A stretch of 36,425 nucleotides of DNA from Myxococcales bacterium (lineage in GTDB: Bacteria > Myxococcota_A > Polyangia > Polyangiales > Houyiibacteriaceae). The translations under genes were made by a program, and so were the position numbers. Below the pieces are notes generated by a model. It worked only from the letters and a program-made list of their open reading frames with translations, did no database searches and was not told the DNA's origin. The stretch is taken from assembly GCA_020351445.1 (NCBI GenBank), contig CP070713.1, positions 845,560 to 881,984 on the forward strand. Direction: 5' to 3'. Each line of letters begins with the position of its first letter. Position 1 is the first letter of the stretch. Below are positions 1-8,445 of this stretch, piece by piece.

Positions 1-537
1 GAAGATCCCCGCCGGCACTTCCATGAAGTGAATGAAGATGAAGATGGGGACGAGCGTCACGACGCGGGCGTGCGGGAACAGGGTGATGTATCCAGCCAAG
101 ACACCCGAAATCGCGCCCGAGGCACCGATCATCGGCACCATGCTGTTCGGGTCGACCAAGATCTGCCCCACGACCGCGCCTAGGCCACATAGCGCGTAGA
201 ACAGCACGAACCGCCCTCGACCGAGCACGTCCTCGACGTTGTCGCCAAATACGTGGAGGAAGAGCATATTGCTGCCGAGGTGCAGCAGCCCTCCGTGCAA
301 GAACATGCTCGTGAACGGTGTGACCCAGCTCCCGATCGCACCCCCACCAGCGCGCGTGGCGGCCCAGTTTCCATGGACGATCACGTCGGGAATTACTCCG
401 AAGCGCATCACGAGCGCCTCGGCCCCCGTGCTCCCGAGGCTCAGGCTCCCAACGAAGATCAGCAGGTTGGCGCCGATCAGGGTCCACGTGACGACCGGAG
501 TGCGGCGCGTCTGATTGATGTCGCGGATGGGGATCAC
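1..537 (-). CDS. Rhomboid-family intramembrane serine protease (3' part missing)
   Basis: Reading the minus strand from 537 gives at least 179 residues open to the window edge. The N-terminus VIPIRDINQTRRTPVVTW matches the usual start of bacterial rhomboids (IPxRDxNPTRRTPVVT), which supports the GTG start at 535-537. A first membrane segment (about residues 18-33) is followed by a loop and the motif HGGLLHLGSNML. A later segment carries GASGAISGVLAGY, the GxSG motif holding the nucleophilic serine. The catalytic histidine of a later membrane segment would lie left of position 1, so activity cannot be confirmed. Rhomboids cleave membrane proteins within the bilayer; the substrate is unknown. 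The gene diverges from the helicase gene at 599. Confidence 0.9.
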   Translation of the reverse strand, partial: MIPIRDINQTRRTPVVTWTLIGANLLIFVGSLSLGSTGAEALVMRFGVIPDVIVHGNWAATRAGGGAIGSWVTPFTSMFLHGGLLHLGSNMLFLHVFGDNVEDVLGRGRFVLFYALCGLGAVVGQILVDPNSMVPMIGASGAISGVLAGYITLFPHARVVTLVPIFIFIHFMEVPAGIF

Positions 538-581
538 GATCCGGCTTTCTATAGCGCGTTGCTAGGGCAGCGGCAGTCCCT

Positions 582-595
582 CGTGCTAGAGCACG
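582..595. promoter_or_regulatory. 14-bp perfect palindrome just before the helicase start
   Basis: CGTGCT-AG-AGCACG lies three bases before the ATG at 599, inside the 61-bp gap between the divergent rhomboid and helicase genes. It could be an operator or a small hairpin covering the ribosome binding region. It does not match the LexA boxes I know (CTGT-N8-ACAG or GAAC-N4-GTTC). Function is inferred from position and symmetry only. Confidence 0.35.
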
Positions 596-598
596 CAA

Positions 599-2533
599 AT
601 GGATGCGGGTCACCTGCTTGGACCGACGGGACCGATGGCCCGTGGCGTGTCCGGCTACGAGCATCGTCCTGGCCAGATTCGGATGGCCCGCGCCGTGCAA
701 GACGTGCTCGAGCACGACGGAGCTCTCTTGATCGAGGCGGGAACAGGCACGGGCAAGACCTGGGCCTACCTGATCCCAGCCGCGCTGAGCGGACGCCGCG
801 TTCTGGTCTCCACCGGCACGCGCGCTCTGCAGGACCAGATCATGGAAAAGGACCTGCCAGCCCTAAAACGGCACCTCGGCATCGAGATCGACGCTGCCTG
901 TGTCAAGGGCCTCAGCAACTATCTGTGCCGCCGCCGGTTTGCCGAGCTCTCGAGCAGCGCGGACGCGATGCAACCGCGGTTCGCCCGATCGCTACCGACG
1001 CTTCGCAGCTGGGTCGAAACGACCGACTCTGGCGACCGCGCGACTCTCGCATCGATTGCCGAGGAAGACCCGGTCTGGTCGCGCGTGGTGAGCGGATCGG
1101 ACACCCGAATCGGTGCTCGCTGCGACTACTACGACGATTGTTTCGTGACCCGCGTGCGCCGCCGCGCGGAGGACGCCCAGCTCGTCGTGGTCAACCACCA
1201 TCTGTTCTTCGCCGATCTAGCGCTCCGTGACACCGGTTTTGCTTCGGTGCTGCCCGATTACGACGTCGTCATCTTCGACGAGGCCCATCAGATCGAAGAC
1301 GCCGCCACCCTCTTTTTCGGCTCGCGTCTGTCGACCGCCATGCTCGAACGGCTCACGCGCGATGCCCGGGGCGCGCTTGAGGGTGAACGCAACGACCGAG
1401 AACACGACGCAAGGCTGCTCGATGCGGTGCTTCAGCGGTCCTCCAACTTCTTCGGCGCCCTTGTCGGCGATGCCAACGGCGGCCGCGTCCCGTTGCCGCC
1501 CGAGGCCATCCCAAACGATGCGCTCTTCGCCTTGGACAATGCCTTGGCAGAGCTCGCGGCGGCGTGCCGAAACATTCGGCCGCCCCGGGAGAACGTCCTC
1601 CAGATCGCCAGGCGCGCAGAGCAGCTTCGTGATGCCCTGGGCTCTCTCGAAGCACCGGGCCAAGTGAGCTGGGCCGAGGGGGGCGGGCGCAGCCCTTCGG
1701 TTGGCTCGAGCCCGATCGACGTCGGCCCGCTGCTCCGCGAGCGTCTTCACGAGCGCGTCCCTTGCGTGGTGTTCACCAGCGCAACGCTGACTACGGGCGG
1801 CGATTTCAGCTTCGTCAAGCACCGCCTCGGCATCGAAACCGAGGTGAGCGAAGAGGTCGTCGAATCCCCTTTTCGCTACGAGGAGCAAGCCGCGCTGTAC
1901 GCGCCCACGCATCTGCCCGACCCGCGCGCCTCGGATTTCCCCGACGCTGCGGCCAAAGAGATCCTCGAGCTCATTCGAATGTCGGAGGGGGGTGCGTTCG
2001 TTCTTTCCACCTCGCTTCGCATGATGCGGATGCTCGCGAAGCGCGTAGGCGACGAGCTCGATTACGAGTGGTTTGTGCAAGGGGACGCCCCGAAGCAGAC
2101 CCTGCTCGATCGGTTTCGGGATCAAGGAAACGCGGTGCTGTTTGCAACAGCCAGCTTCTGGGAAGGCGTCGACGTCCCGGGTTCGGCGCTTCGGCTCGTT
2201 GTGATCGACAAGCTCCCCTTCGACGTCCCGACTGACCCCGTCGTGGCTGCGCGCTGCGCGCGCCTCGACCAGGCCGGCGAATCCTCCTTCATGCGATATC
2301 TGGTTCCGGCCGCCGCACTCTCGTTGAAACAGGGCTTCGGGCGATTGATCCGAACCACCCAAGACCGCGGCGTCGTCGCCATCCTCGATTCACGAATTCG
2401 TCGAAAAGGCTACGGCAAAGTCTTTCTTCGAAGCCTGCCGCCGGCACGGGTCTGCGATACCCTCGACGAGGTTCGAGCGCTCTTGATCTCTAAGAGCCCA
2501 AGCCCCAACATGTCCTCGCTGTCTGCGCCGTAA
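599..2533 (+). CDS. DinG/YoaA-type ATP-dependent DNA helicase (XPD-like superfamily 2)
   Basis: The 644-residue protein has the layout of the bacterial DinG/YoaA family, 5'-3' helicases related to XPD that act in DNA repair and on structured DNA. A YEHRPGQ motif (about residues 20-26) precedes Walker A AGTGTGKT (47-54), DEAH lies at 227-230, and VVVNHHLFFADLAL at about 196-209 is typical of the family. C-terminal motifs include FATASFWEGVDVPG and QGFGRLIRT. Cysteines at 110, 175 and 181 match three ligands of the usual iron-sulfur cluster. The CLGxxC cysteine position reads RIGARC, so the fourth ligand appears replaced; Cys101 is nearby but not in the usual place. The ATG at 599 keeps the common N-terminal LLGPTGP. 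The gene is followed within 10 bp by the aldehyde dehydrogenase gene. Confidence 0.9.
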   Translation: MDAGHLLGPTGPMARGVSGYEHRPGQIRMARAVQDVLEHDGALLIEAGTGTGKTWAYLIPAALSGRRVLVSTGTRALQDQIMEKDLPALKRHLGIEIDAACVKGLSNYLCRRRFAELSSSADAMQPRFARSLPTLRSWVETTDSGDRATLASIAEEDPVWSRVVSGSDTRIGARCDYYDDCFVTRVRRRAEDAQLVVVNHHLFFADLALRDTGFASVLPDYDVVIFDEAHQIEDAATLFFGSRLSTAMLERLTRDARGALEGERNDREHDARLLDAVLQRSSNFFGALVGDANGGRVPLPPEAIPNDALFALDNALAELAAACRNIRPPRENVLQIARRAEQLRDALGSLEAPGQVSWAEGGGRSPSVGSSPIDVGPLLRERLHERVPCVVFTSATLTTGGDFSFVKHRLGIETEVSEEVVESPFRYEEQAALYAPTHLPDPRASDFPDAAAKEILELIRMSEGGAFVLSTSLRMMRMLAKRVGDELDYEWFVQGDAPKQTLLDRFRDQGNAVLFATASFWEGVDVPGSALRLVVIDKLPFDVPTDPVVAARCARLDQAGESSFMRYLVPAAALSLKQGFGRLIRTTQDRGVVAILDSRIRRKGYGKVFLRSLPPARVCDTLDEVRALLISKSPSPNMSSLSAP

Positions 2534-2543
2534 AGGAGGCACC

Positions 2544-4298
2544 GTGACTCAAGCCGTCCCCGAAACGCAAGGCTCCGCCGCGATCCCCGAAGCCGAGCAT
2601 CGAATCGAGCCCACCTCCCAGTCGAAGCTCGACGAAGCGCTCGCCATTCTCGAAGACCACAAACAGGAATGGACCGAACTCGACATCGAAGAGCGCATCG
2701 AGCTCCTCGAGCATTTGCGCGATGGAGTCGTCGAGGTTGCTGAGCGTTGGATGCAAGCGGCCATGGAAGCCAAGGGCATGGCCCCGGGTTCAAACGAGGA
2801 GGGCGAGGAGTGGCTCGCCGGCCCCGGGTCCGTCGTCAAGAACATCTCTCTTCTCATCGCATCGCTTCGCGACATCGCAGAATACGGCGTGCCGCAGCTT
2901 CCAAAGGATCCGTACACGCGCCCCGACGGCCAGGTGGTTGCGCCGGTGTTCCCGGCTGACGGCTGGGACGGCCTGCTCTTCATGGGTTTCACCTCTGAGG
3001 TCTGGATGCAGCCGGGGGTCACCCTCGACAGTCTGAGCGAGAACCAGGCCGCCTTTTATAGGGACGAGTCGCCGAAAGGGAGGCTCGCTTTGGTCCTCGG
3101 CGCCGGGAACGTCGCTTCGATCGGGCCGATGGACTCGCTCTACAAGCTCTTCGTGGAGGGTCAGGTCGTCCTCTTGAAGATGAATCCGGTGAATGAATAT
3201 CTCGGTCCGTTCATCGACGAGGCGTTTGCCCCGCTCCGCGAGCGAGGCTTTTTCCGGGTTGTCTACGGAGGCGCAGCCGAAGGCGACTACCTGTGCATGC
3301 ATCGCCTGGTGGAGGAGATCCACATCACCGGCTCCGACAAAACTCACGACGCCATCGTCTACGGGGTCGGTGACGAAGGCGCGCGACGCAAGGCGAACGA
3401 CGAGCCTCGCAACACCAAGCCACTCAGTTGCGAGCTCGGCAACGTGACTCCGATCATCATCGTCCCCGGCCCCTGGTCTCAGAAGGACCTAGACTTCCAG
3501 GGCGTGAATCTCGCCTCTTCGTTGTGCAACAACTCGGGGTTCAACTGCGCTGCGACTCGGGTCATCATTCAGCACGAGGAGTGGGACAAGCGCGAGAGTC
3601 TGCTGGCATCGCTCCAACAAGCGTTTGCGAATGCCGAGGATCGAAAGCCGTACTATCCCGGCGCCGAAGAGCGGCAGAAGAGGTTCGTCGAGCACCATCC
3701 CGACGCGGACCAGTTCGGCTCCAAAGGCCCCGGTCACGTGCCCTGGACGTTGATCCATCACCTGGACCCCAATCAGGCCGACGACATCTGCTTCACCACC
3801 GAATCATGGTGCGGTCAGACCAGCGAGACCGCGCTGTCGGCGACCTCGGTCGTCGAGTACATCGACAAAGCGGTCGAGTTCTGCAACGACTCGATCTGGG
3901 GAACCCTCAGCGTAGGCATCTTCGTGCATCCCAAGTCCATGAAGGACCCGGCCGTCGCCGAGGCTGTCGAGCGGGCGGTCGCCAACCTTCGGTATGGCAG
4001 CGTCGCGGTCAATCATTGGCCCGCGATCAACTATGCTCTGGTCACCCCGACCTGGGGCGCATTCCCTGGACATACCAGCCAGGACATTCGCTCGGGACGC
4101 GGCATCGTGCACAACACGTTCATGTTCGATAGGCCTCAGAAATCGGTGTTGCGCGGGCCGTTTCGCATGTGGCCGAAGCCCCTTTGGTTCATCGACAACA
4201 AGTCGGCGGCCACGGTCGGTCGAAAGATGACCTACTTCAACGCCGACCCGTCGCTGATGAGGCTTCCCGGCATCCTCTGGGCCAGCCTGTTTGGTTAG
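2544..4298 (+). CDS. NAD(P)-dependent aldehyde dehydrogenase superfamily protein, long form
   Basis: The 584-residue protein carries aldehyde dehydrogenase hallmarks: HITGSDKTHDAI (the TGS nucleotide-binding loop), CELGN with the catalytic-base position Glu297, and NNSGFNCAATR with the nucleophile Cys335. The Glu-Cys spacing is normal. Family members usually have about 480-500 residues. Here there is an acidic N-terminal extension, an insert around residues 120-150 and about 50 extra residues at the C-terminus. Substrate cannot be read from sequence. The GTG at 2544 follows a strong Shine-Dalgarno sequence, AAAGGAGG, at 2532-2539, 10 bp after the helicase stop, so the two are probably co-transcribed. 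The stop overlaps the convergent rhodanese gene by 4 bp. Confidence 0.88.
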   Translation: MTQAVPETQGSAAIPEAEHRIEPTSQSKLDEALAILEDHKQEWTELDIEERIELLEHLRDGVVEVAERWMQAAMEAKGMAPGSNEEGEEWLAGPGSVVKNISLLIASLRDIAEYGVPQLPKDPYTRPDGQVVAPVFPADGWDGLLFMGFTSEVWMQPGVTLDSLSENQAAFYRDESPKGRLALVLGAGNVASIGPMDSLYKLFVEGQVVLLKMNPVNEYLGPFIDEAFAPLRERGFFRVVYGGAAEGDYLCMHRLVEEIHITGSDKTHDAIVYGVGDEGARRKANDEPRNTKPLSCELGNVTPIIIVPGPWSQKDLDFQGVNLASSLCNNSGFNCAATRVIIQHEEWDKRESLLASLQQAFANAEDRKPYYPGAEERQKRFVEHHPDADQFGSKGPGHVPWTLIHHLDPNQADDICFTTESWCGQTSETALSATSVVEYIDKAVEFCNDSIWGTLSVGIFVHPKSMKDPAVAEAVERAVANLRYGSVAVNHWPAINYALVTPTWGAFPGHTSQDIRSGRGIVHNTFMFDRPQKSVLRGPFRMWPKPLWFIDNKSAATVGRKMTYFNADPSLMRLPGILWASLFG

Positions 4299-4735
4299 TA
4301 GCCGTCCCTACGCGCGAGGAGAGCCTCGTAAGTTCTGTCGGGATGGGCCTCGACGGCGACCTCGAGACCCGCGCTCTCCCACCCCGGCTCTTGCACTTGA
4401 CCGAAAGGATCGCGTGCCCCGCCGTGCCCGGCGCGCTGGTCGACGACGTCCGCGAACCCGGCCCCCATCAACGCCTCGGCCGCCCGCAGCGAGCGGTTGC
4501 CCGACCGGCACCCGATCACGAGCTTCGTGTCTTTCGGGAAGACTGCGAGGACCACGGACATGAAATCCCCATTGGGACGCATCCCGGACGGCGTCGCGTG
4601 CAGAAGCGGGATGTTGTAGGCGCCTGCTGTGTGGCCCGCGTCGAACTCCGGAATGGAACGCACGTCGAGGTAGACGTAACCGTCCTCTTTGATGAGCGCA
4701 TCGGCCTCCCGCGGCGAAACCCTTTTGACGTCCAT
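4295..4735 (-). CDS. Single-domain rhodanese-like sulfurtransferase
   Basis: The 146-residue protein is one rhodanese domain. YLDVRSIPEFDAGHTAGAYNIP is the usual N-terminal half and GCRSGNRSLRAAEAL is the active-site loop with the persulfide-forming cysteine. Such proteins move sulfane sulfur between thiols. No signal peptide is visible, so it should be cytoplasmic. It is the last gene of a minus-strand group after the ABC ATPase (43-bp gap) and the DegT-type aminotransferase. Why these three belong together is not clear from sequence. Confidence 0.9.
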   Translation of the reverse strand: MDVKRVSPREADALIKEDGYVYLDVRSIPEFDAGHTAGAYNIPLLHATPSGMRPNGDFMSVVLAVFPKDTKLVIGCRSGNRSLRAAEALMGAGFADVVDQRAGHGGARDPFGQVQEPGWESAGLEVAVEAHPDRTYEALLARRDGY

Positions 4736-4778
4736 GGCGTAGATCTAGGGACCCGCGTGGGTGGAGCAAGTGGGTGGC

Positions 4779-5708
4779 TCAGCGGCCTGCATCCTTCAAG
4801 AACAGGTTCTCGAGCGTCTGTCGCTCCGGGATCATCGCATCGAGCTTTGCGCCCGCCGCGGTCGAGATCCGAATGATCTCCTCGACCGCCTTTTGACCCT
4901 CGACCTGCAGGGTCAGGCGCCCGTCTCCATCGTCGAGAATCGACCCGCGCGAGCCGAGCGAATCCTTGAGCGCCCGCGATGCACTGCTCAACCGAATCTC
5001 CACCCGGCGACTCGCCGACTTCAACAGGTCGTGCACCTGTCCCTCGGAAGTGATTTCGCCCTGCTGCATGATCACGACTCGGTCACAAAGGAGCTCGACG
5101 TCGCTCAGGATGTGGCTGGTGAACAAGAGCGTCTTTCCGCGCGCTCGCTGTTCCAGCAAGACGTCGCGCACCTCTTTTCGGCCGATCGGATCGAGCCCGC
5201 TCATCGGCTCGTCGAGCACCAGCAGCTCCGGGTCATGAAGGAGGGCCTGCCCGAGCCCGATCCGTTGCATCATCCCCTTCGAGAACTTCCCAATCGGCCG
5301 ATCCACCGCATCCCGAAGGCCAACCTTGTCGATCATCTCTTCGGAGCGGGCGCGGCGATCGGCTTTCGGGATCGCGACGAGCCGCCCACACAGGTCTAGG
5401 AACTCGAGCGGCTTGAGGTATTGATACACGTAGGGATTTTCGGGCATGTAGCCGATGCGCTTGGCCGCCTCCTGGTCATTCGCTGGGCGCCCGAAGATCC
5501 GGATCTCGCCTTTGGACGGGAAGATCAGCCGTAGGATCGCCTTGATGGTGGTCGTCTTTCCGGCGCCGTTGGGGCCGAGGAGTCCGAAGATCTCGCCCCT
5601 CTTCACGGCGAAGCTGGTCCCTCGGACCGCCTCCACGCGCTTTCGGAAGAAGCCGATGTGAAAGACCTTCCAAAGCCCCTTCACCTCCAACACGATGTCG
5701 TCACCCAT
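4779..5708 (-). CDS. ABC transporter ATP-binding protein (NatA/CcmA type)
   Basis: The 309-residue protein has an N-terminal nucleotide-binding domain with Walker A GPNGAGKT (45-52), a degenerate signature FSKGMMQR, and Walker B LLVLDEPMSGLDP followed by TSHILSDVELLCDRV. An extra C-terminal domain of about 90 residues is typical of drug- and polymer-export ATPases. The open frame runs on to 5888, but that extension lies inside the aminotransferase gene. The ATG at 5708 (MGDDIVLEVKGLWK) overlaps the upstream stop by 8 bp and fits the family. No permease gene is adjacent in the window, so the membrane partner must be elsewhere. It is probably co-translated with the aminotransferase. Confidence 0.9.
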   Translation of the reverse strand: MGDDIVLEVKGLWKVFHIGFFRKRVEAVRGTSFAVKRGEIFGLLGPNGAGKTTTIKAILRLIFPSKGEIRIFGRPANDQEAAKRIGYMPENPYVYQYLKPLEFLDLCGRLVAIPKADRRARSEEMIDKVGLRDAVDRPIGKFSKGMMQRIGLGQALLHDPELLVLDEPMSGLDPIGRKEVRDVLLEQRARGKTLLFTSHILSDVELLCDRVVIMQQGEITSEGQVHDLLKSASRRVEIRLSSASRALKDSLGSRGSILDDGDGRLTLQVEGQKAVEEIIRISTAAGAKLDAMIPERQTLENLFLKDAGR

Positions 5709-6768
5709 CGAGCACCCCACGAAGGCTCCGAACCACCTCGTCGACTTCGGCGTTTCGCATCTGTGGGTAGAGCGGAAGCGCGATGCCTCGCGCCGCAATG
5801 TGTTCGGCGATAGGTAGCGAAGCGTCACTTCCGGCGAAGCTGCCGAGCTTGTGAATTGCAAAAGAAAGCAGCCCGGCTTCGACGCCACGTTCGCGTAATT
5901 TCTCGCGGACGACGTTGCGGTCGTATCCCTGCGGAAGGATCACACCGAACGTTTGATAGTTGGATTCCGCGCCGGCCGGCGTGCTTTGGAGGTCTAGCTT
6001 GCCGCCGAGAGCCTCGCGATAGAGCCCGGCCAGCGCGCGCCTTCGCGCCACGATGTCGTCGAGCCGCTGGAGCTGCGCAAGGCCGAGCGCAGCCGCGATT
6101 TCGGTCATCCGAGAGTTCCCTGCGGCCACGACGAACTCCCCCCGCAGCTGTCCATGATTGCGTAGCATCCTCAGCTTTTCCGCGATGTCGTCGTCATCGG
6201 TCAGGCACATCCCGCCCTCGCCGGTCGTCAGGATCTTCCGCGGATGGAAGCTCAGGCACGACACCCTGCCGAGACTGCCGCATGGCCCATTGGTGAAGCG
6301 GCTACCGAGCGCGCACGCCGCATCTTCGATGATCGGCAATGCCCCGAGTCCGTCCCGGATCTCCTCGGCGCGTGCCGGATTCCCGAACTGGTCGATCACG
6401 ATCGCCGCCCGTGTATCGCCGGTCCTTGCCGCGCGCAACGCTAGCCCGGAGCTGTTCCACTCGTCCTGATCCACGTCGACGAACTGCACCTTCGCTCCCG
6501 CGACTCGAACCGCATGCGCGGGGCTCGGCCAACTCAGCGCCGGGCATAGCACTTCGTCGCCCGTCCCGACTTGCAACGCCCTGAGCGCGAGCTGTAGCGC
6601 CGACGTTCCGCTCGAGACAGCGACGGCATGCTGGCGGCCAACCAGCGCTGCGACCGCTTGCTCGAACCGCTCGACCAGAGGCCCTTGCACCAGTTGTCCG
6701 GATTCGAGAACGGCGGCGACGGCGCGCTGTTCGTCCTCGCCGATCCAAGGTTTTGCCAGGCGAATCAA
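5701..6768 (-). CDS. DegT/DnrJ/EryC1/StrS-family PLP-dependent aminotransferase
   Basis: The 355-residue protein is an aspartate-aminotransferase-fold enzyme of the sugar-aminotransferase family. SSGTSALQLALRAL (52-65) binds the cofactor phosphate, EDAACALGS (148-156) carries Asp149 for the pyridine nitrogen, and FHPRKILTTGEGGM (174-187) holds the Schiff-base Lys178. Relatives aminate keto-sugars for surface polysaccharides or antibiotics; the substrate here is unknown. The start appears to be TTG at 6768, because an in-frame TAA lies four codons upstream and no ATG or GTG fits. It is the first gene of a minus-strand operon with the ABC ATPase and rhodanese genes, which suggests, as inference, modification and export of a glycan. 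Confidence 0.9.
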   Translation of the reverse strand: MIRLAKPWIGEDEQRAVAAVLESGQLVQGPLVERFEQAVAALVGRQHAVAVSSGTSALQLALRALQVGTGDEVLCPALSWPSPAHAVRVAGAKVQFVDVDQDEWNSSGLALRAARTGDTRAAIVIDQFGNPARAEEIRDGLGALPIIEDAACALGSRFTNGPCGSLGRVSCLSFHPRKILTTGEGGMCLTDDDDIAEKLRMLRNHGQLRGEFVVAAGNSRMTEIAAALGLAQLQRLDDIVARRRALAGLYREALGGKLDLQSTPAGAESNYQTFGVILPQGYDRNVVREKLRERGVEAGLLSFAIHKLGSFAGSDASLPIAEHIAARGIALPLYPQMRNAEVDEVVRSLRGVLDG

Positions 6769-6844
6769 AGCGGCATCATCTTACCAGCTCGGCCTTCCAA
6801 ACGACCAGATTGCGGGGCGTCCCCCTCGGGCGCACGCTAAGAGC

Positions 6845-7156
6845 GTGGATCTCGCGCGACAGCTCGATGCCATGGAACGAGCCCTGACGCGCCTCGGGAT
6901 TCGCCTCCTCGAAGAAGAGCTTCCCGACGAAGCCCACATCGACGGAGGCCTCTGCAAGGTCGCGGGCGAGCTCGTAGTCTATGTCTCGGCCACGGCCCCA
7001 CCCTGGCGCCGCGCGGAGGTGTTGCTCAACGCGCTCCGCCGATTGCCCCATCGCGACATGTGGCTCCCGCCCGAGATTCGCCGCCTACTCGAGAGCGATG
7101 ATTTCTGCGACAACCCGTTTCAACTGATACGCTTAAGAGACGAGGAACAACGTTGA
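6845..7156 (+). CDS. Small conserved-looking protein of unknown function upstream of patatin
   Basis: The 103-residue protein starts at GTG 6845 (MDLARQLDAMERALTRLGIR). It has no signal peptide or membrane segment and looks like a small alpha/beta protein with an amphipathic N-terminal helix and the strand GELVVYVSA. I do not recognise a family. Its stop overlaps the TTG start of the patatin gene (TTGA), so the two are translated together and may work together. It diverges from the aminotransferase gene across 76 bp, which must hold both promoters. Confidence 0.75.
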   Translation: MDLARQLDAMERALTRLGIRLLEEELPDEAHIDGGLCKVAGELVVYVSATAPPWRRAEVLLNALRRLPHRDMWLPPEIRRLLESDDFCDNPFQLIRLRDEEQR

Positions 7157-8400
7157 GTGGACTTGGCTTGATACTTTCGGGAGGCGGCGCGCGGGGCGCG
7201 TACGAAGTCGGTGTCCTCGAGTACATCTTCAGCGAGTTCGCCGATGCGCGCGGAAACACACCCAAGGTCGACCTGATCTCGGGCACCAGCGTCGGCGCGG
7301 TCAATGGCGCCTTCGTCGCTTCGGCGATCGGCGACATCCCGAGCGCCGTGAAGCAACTCGTCTCGATCTGGACGGACCTCGAGCTTCCTCAGGTGCTCGG
7401 CTTCGGCCTTCGCCAAGCTGCAGGGCTCTATCGCGTGCTTCTTGGCGGCAGCGGCCAGGCGCGTGGCGTGTTCGATCCCGCACCCCTCTCGGCCCTGGTT
7501 GGCAGGAACGTTCGTTGGCGCCGATTGAGGCAGAACCTCCGCACCGGGACGCTTCGCGCTCTCACTGTGAGCACCACTCATGTGGGCACCGGGCAGCCAG
7601 TGATCTTCGTCGATGCGGCCCCAGGCGTTGGAATTCCCAAGAGTTTGGGACTCCACGCGCTGGTTCGCCGGGCGAGGATCGGCCAGCACCACGTGCTCGC
7701 TTCCGCTGCGATTCCCTTGATCTTCCCGGCTGTCGAGATCGGCGACGAGATCCACTGCGATGGCGGTCTGCGGCTAAACACACCGATGGGGCCTTCGATC
7801 CACCTCGGCATGAACCGGCTCTTGGTCGTGGGGCTTTCGACTCCTCACGCGCCGGACCGGCGCGCCGTGCAGGACGGCAAGTTCCCCGGCGCAACCTACA
7901 TGCTCGGAAAGGTGCTCAACGCGTTCCTTCTCGATCACGTCAATACCGATCTTCTCGAAGTGCAACGCATCAACGACTTCTTGCACGACGGGATCCGCGC
8001 GTACGGTCCAGAGTTCCTCGAGCGAATCAACGAAGCCGCGAAGGCGCGCGGCGCCTTGGCACAGCGCCGCTTGATCAGCTCGCTGGTGCTGCGGCCAACC
8101 ACCGACATCGGCCAAGTCGCGTCGGACTACCTCGCTTCGAACCGCGTGCGATTCGGCAAGAGCCTCGGGCGTGCGTTCATCAGCATGATCGACGTCGGTG
8201 CCGGCGCCGATGCGGATTTGGCGAGTTACCTGTTGTTTGACGGCGGTTTCGCGCAGACCCTCATCGAGATGGGGCGCCGCGACGCCCACGCGCATCGGGC
8301 CGAGATCGAGGCGTTTCTGTTCGAAGACCCCGAGGCCATCCTATCGAGACCACCCACTGTGGAGACGGCACCACATTCGGTTTCCAAGCCGCCGGAATAG
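7153..8400 (+). CDS. Patatin-like phospholipase family protein
   Basis: The 415-residue protein has the patatin catalytic dyad motifs: glycine-rich oxyanion loop SGGGARGAYEVG (9-20), nucleophile elbow GTSVGA with Ser46, and the Asp motif CDGGLRLNTPMG. Patatins hydrolyse acyl chains of phospholipids or neutral lipids. There is no N-terminal signal peptide, so it is cytoplasmic or membrane-associated. The C-terminal part after about residue 235 is not assigned. The start is TTG 7153, overlapping the preceding stop, with GAGGA at 7141-7145 as a plausible ribosome binding site. A role in lipid turnover or in regulating membrane composition is inference. Confidence 0.88.
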   Translation: MSGLGLILSGGGARGAYEVGVLEYIFSEFADARGNTPKVDLISGTSVGAVNGAFVASAIGDIPSAVKQLVSIWTDLELPQVLGFGLRQAAGLYRVLLGGSGQARGVFDPAPLSALVGRNVRWRRLRQNLRTGTLRALTVSTTHVGTGQPVIFVDAAPGVGIPKSLGLHALVRRARIGQHHVLASAAIPLIFPAVEIGDEIHCDGGLRLNTPMGPSIHLGMNRLLVVGLSTPHAPDRRAVQDGKFPGATYMLGKVLNAFLLDHVNTDLLEVQRINDFLHDGIRAYGPEFLERINEAAKARGALAQRRLISSLVLRPTTDIGQVASDYLASNRVRFGKSLGRAFISMIDVGAGADADLASYLLFDGGFAQTLIEMGRRDAHAHRAEIEAFLFEDPEAILSRPPTVETAPHSVSKPPE

Positions 8401-8445
8401 CACGCCCTTCGGAGCGCACCGCGCCTGTGGAAAAAGAGTGGAACC

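Noticed and set aside
253-1230. 325-residue plus-strand frame across the rhomboid and helicase genes
   Set aside because: It runs antisense to the rhomboid start and out of frame with the helicase; both real genes have clear motifs.
1217-2362. 381-residue open frame on the minus strand
   Set aside because: It lies entirely antisense to the helicase gene, has no recognisable motif, and is the usual high-GC shadow frame.
5709-5888. 60-residue N-terminal extension of the ABC ATPase
   Set aside because: It lies inside the aminotransferase coding sequence, and the family begins at MGDDIVLEVKGLWK.
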